A stretch of DNA of 64,000 nucleotides from Devosia sp. 1566 (GTDB lineage: Bacteria > Pseudomonadota > Alphaproteobacteria > Rhizobiales > Devosiaceae): positions 1,736,001 through 1,800,000 of the forward strand of contig NZ_CP034767.1 of NCBI RefSeq assembly GCF_004005995.1, written 5' to 3'. Positions 58,784 through 64,000 of the stretch are shown here, in pieces. The notes beneath the pieces are model-generated. The model had not been told where the DNA came from, ran no database searches, and saw only the letters and a program-made list of their open reading frames with translations. A program made the position numbers and the translations under genes. Numbering within the stretch: position 1 is the first letter of the stretch; each line of letters begins with the position of its first letter.

Positions 58784-60951
58784 TCAAAATCCTCGTCGCC
58801 ATCTTCCCGCCCCGCCGTGCCGCGACCCGACAACGATGGATTGGTCATGAAATAGTCGTGCGCGTTGAACGGTTCCTCGCCTTCTGCAAGGCGGATGCGG
58901 TGCGAACTGCCATCCGGCAGCACTTCCCAGCTCTGCTGGTTGTCGCGCATATAGGCAACGAGGATCCGGTCGACGATCTGCTTATGCACCGTCTGGTTGA
59001 GGATCGGCACCATGACTTCGACCCGGCCATCGAGGTTGCGCTGCATCAGGTCCGCCGAAGAAATATAGACCTTGGCGCGCGAGGACGGGATCGCTTCACC
59101 ATTGCCAAAGCAGTAGATGCGGCTGTGCTCGAGAAAGCGGCCAACCACCGATTTTACCCGGATATTTTCCGAAAAACCGGGGATGCCCGGCCGTAAGCAA
59201 CAAATCCCGCGAACGACCAGATCGATCTTCACCCCGGCCTGGCTTGCGTCATAGAGCGCGTCGATGATCTCGGGGTCCACCAGCGAGTTCATCTTGAGCA
59301 GAATGCTCGCGGGCTGCCCCGCCTGCGCGAATTCCACTTCCCGATTGATGTTGTCGAGCAAGGTTTGCCGCAAATTGACGGGCGAAACCGCGATGGTTTC
59401 CAGTTCCGTCGGCCTTGCGTAACCGGTGATGAAGTTGAACACCCGGGCCACGTCGCGCGTCACGGCAGGATCGATCGTGAAATAGCTGAGGTCGGTGTAA
59501 ACCTTGGCGGTGATCGGATGGTAGTTGCCGGTGCCGATATGGCAGTAGCTGACGAGCTTGCCCTTTTCACGGCGCACCACCTGGCTCATTTTGGCGTGAG
59601 TCTTGAGCTCGATAAAGCCGAACACCACCTGGGCCCCTGCCCGCTCCAGGTCGCGCGCCCAGCGGATATTAGCTTCTTCATCAAAGCGTGCCTTCAGTTC
59701 CACAAGGCACGTCACCGACTTGCCCGCTTCCGCCGCCATCACCAATGCCTTGATGATCGGACTATCGGCAGAGGTCCGGTAAAGAGTCTGCTTGATGGCG
59801 ACCACTTCGGGGTCTCGCGCCGCCTGCATCAAGAACTGCGCAACCACATCGAAGCTCTCGAATGGGTGGTGGACCAAGATGTCCTTGGCGCGGATCGCGG
59901 CGAAGCTGTCGCCGTTGTAGTCGCGGATACGTTCGGGAAAGCGCGCGAGATAAGGGGTGAATTTGAGGTCGGGGCGGTTGATGTCACAAATCTTGCGAGC
60001 ATCGGCGAGCCCGAGAAACCCCTGAACTTCAAAGATTTCGCTGTCCTTGACGCCGAGTTGCTCGCTGATCTGGCGCTTGAGCGCGCGGGGCATGGTTCGC
60101 TCTATTTCCAGCCGGATCACCAGACCGCGGCGGCGTTGGCGTAGCGCCGACTCGAATTCAACCACCAGATCGGCCGCTTCGTCGTCGATTTCGATCTCAC
60201 TGTCCCGCACCAGCCTGAAGGCGCCGGAGCCGACAACTTCATGGCCAGGGAACATCTTGTGAAAGAACAGCTTGACCAACGTGTCGATCGTCACGACCTC
60301 GCTGCGCCCATCCGATACCAGCCCCGTAGGCAGGTTGATGAAGCGATCAAGATTGCTGGGAATGCGCACCAGGGCTGTCAGCGGCACTTCGCTGTTGGGC
60401 CGCCGCAGCTCAAAGGCGAGCGCGAGCCCCAAATTGGGAATGAACGGGAACGGGTGGGCCGGATCGACCGCGATCGGGGTCAGAACCGGGAAGATTTCTT
60501 CGCGGAACAGCTTGGCGAGATAATTGACCTGTTCGCTGCTCAGGTCATTGGTTTCATGGATTACCACGTTCTGCTCGAACAACTCTTCGCGCAAGCTTTG
60601 CCAATGATCCTGCTGTTCGAGCTGAAGGTGCTGGGCCAACGTGGAAATCTCGTCCAGCTGTTCGCTCGGCGACAAACCGTCAGCGCTTTGTTTGACGAGG
60701 CCAGCCCGCAACTGGCCCTTGAGACCTGCAACGCGGACCATGAAGAATTCATCGAGGTTGTTGGCTGAAATTGAGACGAAGCGCAGCCGTTCCAGCAGCG
60801 GATGGGCGGTGTTAGCGGCCTCTTCAAGCACGCGCATATTGAACTGGAGCCAGCTGACTTCGCGGTTGACGAACCGGGCCGGGCTTTTGCGCAGAGCTTC
60901 GGCTTCGGGCACGGCGGCGTCTGCTTCCCCAATCTGACCGATTTCATTCAT
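58780..60951 (-). CDS. ppk: Polyphosphate kinase 1
   Basis: About 723 aa. N-terminal domain [20 protein letters not shown], then [20 protein letters not shown]. Catalytic core: [36 protein letters not shown] and [20 protein letters not shown] with the phosphorylated histidine, plus [17 protein letters not shown]. It makes polyphosphate from ATP and is paired with ppx. ATG 60951 gives the usual length; its start overlaps the hdaA stop by 8 bp. Confidence 0.96.
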   Translation of the reverse strand: MNEIGQIGEADAAVPEAEALRKSPARFVNREVSWLQFNMRVLEEAANTAHPLLERLRFVSISANNLDEFFMVRVAGLKGQLRAGLVKQSADGLSPSEQLDEISTLAQHLQLEQQDHWQSLREELFEQNVVIHETNDLSSEQVNYLAKLFREEIFPVLTPIAVDPAHPFPFIPNLGLALAFELRRPNSEVPLTALVRIPSNLDRFINLPTGLVSDGRSEVVTIDTLVKLFFHKMFPGHEVVGSGAFRLVRDSEIEIDDEAADLVVEFESALRQRRRGLVIRLEIERTMPRALKRQISEQLGVKDSEIFEVQGFLGLADARKICDINRPDLKFTPYLARFPERIRDYNGDSFAAIRAKDILVHHPFESFDVVAQFLMQAARDPEVVAIKQTLYRTSADSPIIKALVMAAEAGKSVTCLVELKARFDEEANIRWARDLERAGAQVVFGFIELKTHAKMSQVVRREKGKLVSYCHIGTGNYHPITAKVYTDLSYFTIDPAVTRDVARVFNFITGYARPTELETIAVSPVNLRQTLLDNINREVEFAQAGQPASILLKMNSLVDPEIIDALYDASQAGVKIDLVVRGICCLRPGIPGFSENIRVKSVVGRFLEHSRIYCFGNGEAIPSSRAKVYISSADLMQRNLDGRVEVMVPILNQTVHKQIVDRILVAYMRDNQQSWEVLPDGSSHRIRLAEGEEPFNAHDYFMTNPSLSGRGTAGREDGDEDFD

Positions 60952-61687
60952 CTTCCGGCCCACCCCAGTCCAATTCATCGCTCCCGGCGCCTTGTGCCAC
61001 CAACCGGCGATCGAGAGCCTCGGCAGCAACGCTGCGGGTGATGGCTGTACCCTTGGCGAGAGCCAGGCGATCCATCAACTCCACTAGACTAACGGCCTCG
61101 GCAGCCGATCTTTCCATGCGCGCCACGATAAAGGAAATCACCTTTGGCTCGACCACGATCTGTCGGTCACCAAACAGTTTCACCAACATCTGTGACAGCT
61201 GGATGTCATCGGTCAACTCCAGCGTAAATGCCGCAGCACGCCGCGCTCGGGAGCGGACATCGTCGGTTGCCAGCGGCCAGTGGGCGACTCCCTCGCGTGC
61301 CGTCAGCAAAAGCGGGCGGCTGTCGCGTAAGGACTGGTTGAGGAGGTGAAACAAGGCGGCCTCAGGATAGCCGCGGCTGTCGACATCCTCGACTATCACC
61401 GGCTGCCGGCCGCCATCGCTGGCGAGACGCGCCAGGTCATCAGCTCCGGCAAACACCGCCCCGCTCCTTTCGGCAAAGATGCGCGCCAGGTGTGACTTGC
61501 CCGACTTGGCTGGACCGACCAGCAGCGTCACTGGGTCGGCCCAATCGGGAAAGCTCATGATCCGGCCATGCGCCAGTTCGTTGCCGTCCCCTACCAGGAA
61601 GTCCTCTAGGCCATGGGATGGCGTATGCCCCAGATCCAGTGTCAGCTGCGCACCGGTATCGGGGATTTCGTCGTCCTCAGACAACAT
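60944..61687 (-). CDS. hdaA: HdaA-like regulatory ATPase, DnaA homologue
   Basis: About 247 aa. DnaA-like AAA+ protein without the DNA-binding domain: [18 protein letters not shown] (a beta-clamp-binding-like QLTLDL start), Walker [17 protein letters not shown], Walker B region VIVEDVD and the lid [20 protein letters not shown]. It stimulates hydrolysis of DnaA-ATP after replication starts. Several ATGs (61687, 61693, 61699) are possible; the gene overlaps the perM stop. Order perM-hdaA-ppk-ppx is common in Rhizobiales. Confidence 0.9.
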   Translation of the reverse strand: MLSEDDEIPDTGAQLTLDLGHTPSHGLEDFLVGDGNELAHGRIMSFPDWADPVTLLVGPAKSGKSHLARIFAERSGAVFAGADDLARLASDGGRQPVIVEDVDSRGYPEAALFHLLNQSLRDSRPLLLTAREGVAHWPLATDDVRSRARRAAAFTLELTDDIQLSQMLVKLFGDRQIVVEPKVISFIVARMERSAAEAVSLVELMDRLALAKGTAITRSVAAEALDRRLVAQGAGSDELDWGGPEDE

Positions 61688-62768
61688 CGGCATCGCCATC
61701 GATGCTGCCTGCTTCGCCCTGGTAGAGAGCGCTTTCACGATATTTCCGCACGCCATAGCGCACCAGCACGCTACCGATCGCGGCCATCGGCACGGCCAGC
61801 AGCAGGCCAACAAAGCCGAACAAAGCACCCAGGGCGAGCAGCGCGAACATCATCCAGACCGGGTTGATGTTGATCGTAGAGCCGACAAGCTTGGGATAGA
61901 GAATGTTGCCTTCAACAAACTGGCCGACCATGTAGATCATGAAGATGATAACGATGAACCACCAGTCAGGCCAGAATTGGACGATGGCGATGCCCATCGA
62001 GAGCACAAAGCCAATGGCGAAGCCCACAAACGGAACGAAGCTGAACAGGCCACCGATCAGCCCGATCGCGAGGCCGAAGTTCAGCCCCACAAGGCTGAGT
62101 GCGGTCGCGTAAAAGGCGGCCAGGATGAGCACTACGCTGCCCTGCCCGCGAATGGCGCCACCCATGGCGCTGTCGATGTCGCGCAGGATGCCCTGGATTT
62201 CGCCCTTGTGGTCGCGCGGCAGCAGGCTTTCCAGCCCGCGCACCATGCCTTCCCAGTCGAGCAGCAGATAAAAGCACACGACCGGAGTGAAGATGATGAT
62301 ACCCACGGCGCTGATCAGTGTCGCGCCGCTTGAAAGCACTTCCCCGGTGAGGACACCCACAAGGCCCACCATGCGACCCATCAGGTCCGTCATGGTGGCT
62401 TCCACCTGCGCCGCGCGCTCAGGTCCAAGCCATGCATTGAGCTCAGGCGCCCATTTACGCGCCAATGCTTCCAACTCAGCCGCATAGCCCGGCAGGCGCT
62501 GCACCAGCCCGCCAACCTGCTGCGCGACGAGCGGCACCAGCATGAATATCAGGCCCAGAAGTATGGCCACGACTGTAGCCAGCACCAGCGCCGTCGCCCA
62601 AGCGCGGTTGAAGTGCCATTTCTGCAGTTGGTTTACGATTGGGTTGAGCAGATAGGCCAGCGCAGCCCCGACAACGAAGGGCAGCAGGATGCCCCGGAAC
62701 AACCAGAGCAACAGGATCAGCACGACGAATGATCCGATCCAGATCAGCACTTGATTTCGCAGTGTCAT
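61677..62768 (-). CDS. AI-2E family transporter (PerM-like)
   Basis: Integral membrane protein of about 363 aa with eight hydrophobic helices. [20 protein letters not shown] and [15 protein letters not shown], plus [20 protein letters not shown], are the family marks. Substrate unknown; members have been linked to autoinducer or sodium/proton exchange. ATG 62768 (TLRNQVLIW) is the likely start; ATG 62843 is in frame. Divergent from purM. Confidence 0.9.
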   Translation of the reverse strand: MTLRNQVLIWIGSFVVLILLLWLFRGILLPFVVGAALAYLLNPIVNQLQKWHFNRAWATALVLATVVAILLGLIFMLVPLVAQQVGGLVQRLPGYAAELEALARKWAPELNAWLGPERAAQVEATMTDLMGRMVGLVGVLTGEVLSSGATLISAVGIIIFTPVVCFYLLLDWEGMVRGLESLLPRDHKGEIQGILRDIDSAMGGAIRGQGSVVLILAAFYATALSLVGLNFGLAIGLIGGLFSFVPFVGFAIGFVLSMGIAIVQFWPDWWFIVIIFMIYMVGQFVEGNILYPKLVGSTININPVWMMFALLALGALFGFVGLLLAVPMAAIGSVLVRYGVRKYRESALYQGEAGSIDGDADVV

Positions 62769-62902
62769 TGACTGGACCGGCCCTTGCGTCGGTTGGGTGG
62801 AGAAGCTATCAGGCCCTCTACCGGCCCCCTCCGGAAATGGCAACTGCCCTGGTCTCTAGCCTGCGGCATTGCGCACGGTTTCCCCAATTGGCACTGAGGC
62901 CC

Positions 62903-63979
62903 ATGTCCGACCCCCAAAACCTGCCACCAAACGGTCTTTCATACAAGCAGGCCGGCGTCGACATCGATGCGGGCAACGCCCTTGTCGATGCGATCAAGCC
63001 CGCCGTACGCTCCACGCGGCGGGCGGGCGCCGATGGCGAGATCGGTGGGTTTGGGGGCCTGTTCGACCTCAAGGCCGCTGGCTTCACCGACCCCGTCCTG
63101 GTGGCGGCCAATGATGGCGTCGGCACCAAGCTGCGGATCGCCATTGAAGCTGGCAAGCACGACAGCATCGGCATCGATCTTGTTGCGATGTGCGTCAACG
63201 ACATCGTCGTTCAGGGCGCCGAGCCGTTGTTCTTTCTGGATTACTTCGCCACCGGCGCGCTTGATGTTGAGCAGGGAACCGCGATCGTTGAGGGGATCGC
63301 CGAGGGTTGCCGCCAAGCCGGCTGTGCCCTGATCGGCGGGGAAACCGCGGAAATGCCGGGCATGTACCACGGCAAGGACTATGATCTGGCCGGCTTTGCC
63401 GTGGGCGCTGCCGAACGCGGGACCCTGCTGCCGCGAGCCGATCTCGCGCCAGGCGATACGCTCGTTGCGATAGCCTCCTCGGGCGTGCACTCGAACGGTT
63501 ATTCGCTGGTGCGCAAGATCGTGGAGCTCTCGGGCAATGACTGGTTCATGGATGCGCCATTTGCGCCCGGCCAGTCTCTGGCCGACGCCCTGCTCACCCC
63601 TACCCGCATCTATGTGAAGCCCATCCTCGCGGCGCTGAAAGCCGGGATCGGCATCAAGGCCCTGGCCCATATCACTGGCGGCGGCTTTATCGACAATATC
63701 CCCCGCGTCTTGCCCGATCATCTGGCGGCGCATGTGAATCTCGGAGCCATTACCGTGCCCAAGGTTTTTGGCTGGCTGGCCCATACGGGCGGTCTCGCTG
63801 AAGCCGAAATGCTGCGCACCTTCAACTGCGGCGTTGGCATGCTGATCGCGGTTGGCACAGACGAGGCCGCCAACCTGGTGGAGCACCTCAACGATGCTGG
63901 GGAAACGGCAGCAATCGTTGGCGAACTCGTGCAACGCACCGGCGAGGCGGTGACCTTCGAGGGCAGGCTCTCGCTGTGA
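62903..63979 (+). CDS. purM: Phosphoribosylformylglycinamidine cyclo-ligase PurM
   Basis: AIR synthetase of 358 aa in de novo purine synthesis. [52 protein letters not shown] and [20 protein letters not shown] are all canonical. ATG 62903 starts at the family boundary ([11 protein letters not shown]), with GAGG close upstream. The downstream gene purN overlaps by 4 bp (GTGA). Confidence 0.97.
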   Translation: MSDPQNLPPNGLSYKQAGVDIDAGNALVDAIKPAVRSTRRAGADGEIGGFGGLFDLKAAGFTDPVLVAANDGVGTKLRIAIEAGKHDSIGIDLVAMCVNDIVVQGAEPLFFLDYFATGALDVEQGTAIVEGIAEGCRQAGCALIGGETAEMPGMYHGKDYDLAGFAVGAAERGTLLPRADLAPGDTLVAIASSGVHSNGYSLVRKIVELSGNDWFMDAPFAPGQSLADALLTPTRIYVKPILAALKAGIGIKALAHITGGGFIDNIPRVLPDHLAAHVNLGAITVPKVFGWLAHTGGLAEAEMLRTFNCGVGMLIAVGTDEAANLVEHLNDAGETAAIVGELVQRTGEAVTFEGRLSL

Positions 63980-64000
63980 GCCGCACGCGCACTGCCATTT
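63976..64000 (+). CDS. purN: Start of phosphoribosylglycinamide formyltransferase PurN (partial, cut by window end)
   Basis: GTG 63976 overlaps the purM stop (GTGA), and eight codons are visible, reading SRTRTAI after the start, which matches the usual PurN opening SRKRVAV. purM-purN is a standard pair. Too short to be certain. Confidence 0.6.

Overview
The window is a gene-dense, GC-rich stretch of an alphaproteobacterial chromosome. It is most like Hyphomicrobiales/Rhizobiales and probably near Devosia, a placement inferred from gene content and order rather than from any search. The indicators are the dus(nifR3)-ntrB-ntrC-ntrY-ntrX-hfq-hflX block, pyruvate dehydrogenase genes with a lipoyl domain on E1-beta, a fused IspDF, a MaeB fused to a phosphotransacetylase domain, and an hdaA-ppk-ppx cluster. 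I saw no tRNA, rRNA, CRISPR array, insertion sequence or prophage.

The left 28 kb is accessory and transport-rich. Positions 1-4867 hold a siderophore uptake locus: two FecCD permeases and a binding protein on the minus strand, divergent from a TonB-dependent receptor. Positions 4868-10295 hold a TRAP transporter with a zinc dehydrogenase and a HAD phosphatase. These are preceded by an operator-like palindrome and what looks like the wreck of a GntR-type regulator. Positions 10372-15065 (minus) hold a taurine/nitrate-type ABC importer behind a protein resembling the large subunit of N,N-dimethylformamidase. Positions 15360-26143 hold a probable nucleoside or nucleobase-analogue module: nucleoside hydrolase, an RpiR regulator with two TGTAA/TTACA palindromes, two tandem NMT1-like binding proteins, an amidohydrolase, an ABC importer with two permeases, a cupin, a stand-alone RarA-C-like protein, a nucleoside deoxyribosyltransferase-like protein and an amidase. 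A MipA/OmpV outer-membrane protein and a PCMT-like methyltransferase follow.

From about 28.5 kb onward the window is core genome. mazG converges on hflX-hfq and the NtrYX/NtrBC nitrogen two-component systems. Then come ispDF, pncC, a RatA/COQ10-like protein and lipA, followed by lpd, a GDSL hydrolase, pdhC, pdhB, a small membrane protein and pdhA as one operon, then ftsB, maeB, an EAL phosphodiesterase, aspS, rnd, the ppx-ppk-hdaA-perM group, purM and the first codons of purN.

The most unusual features are the nucleoside-type module with its candidate RpiR operators, the formamidase-like transport operon, an NtrX that lacks both GAFTGA and the Walker B aspartate, the decayed GntR gene, and convergent gene pairs that share one CTAG as both stop codons.
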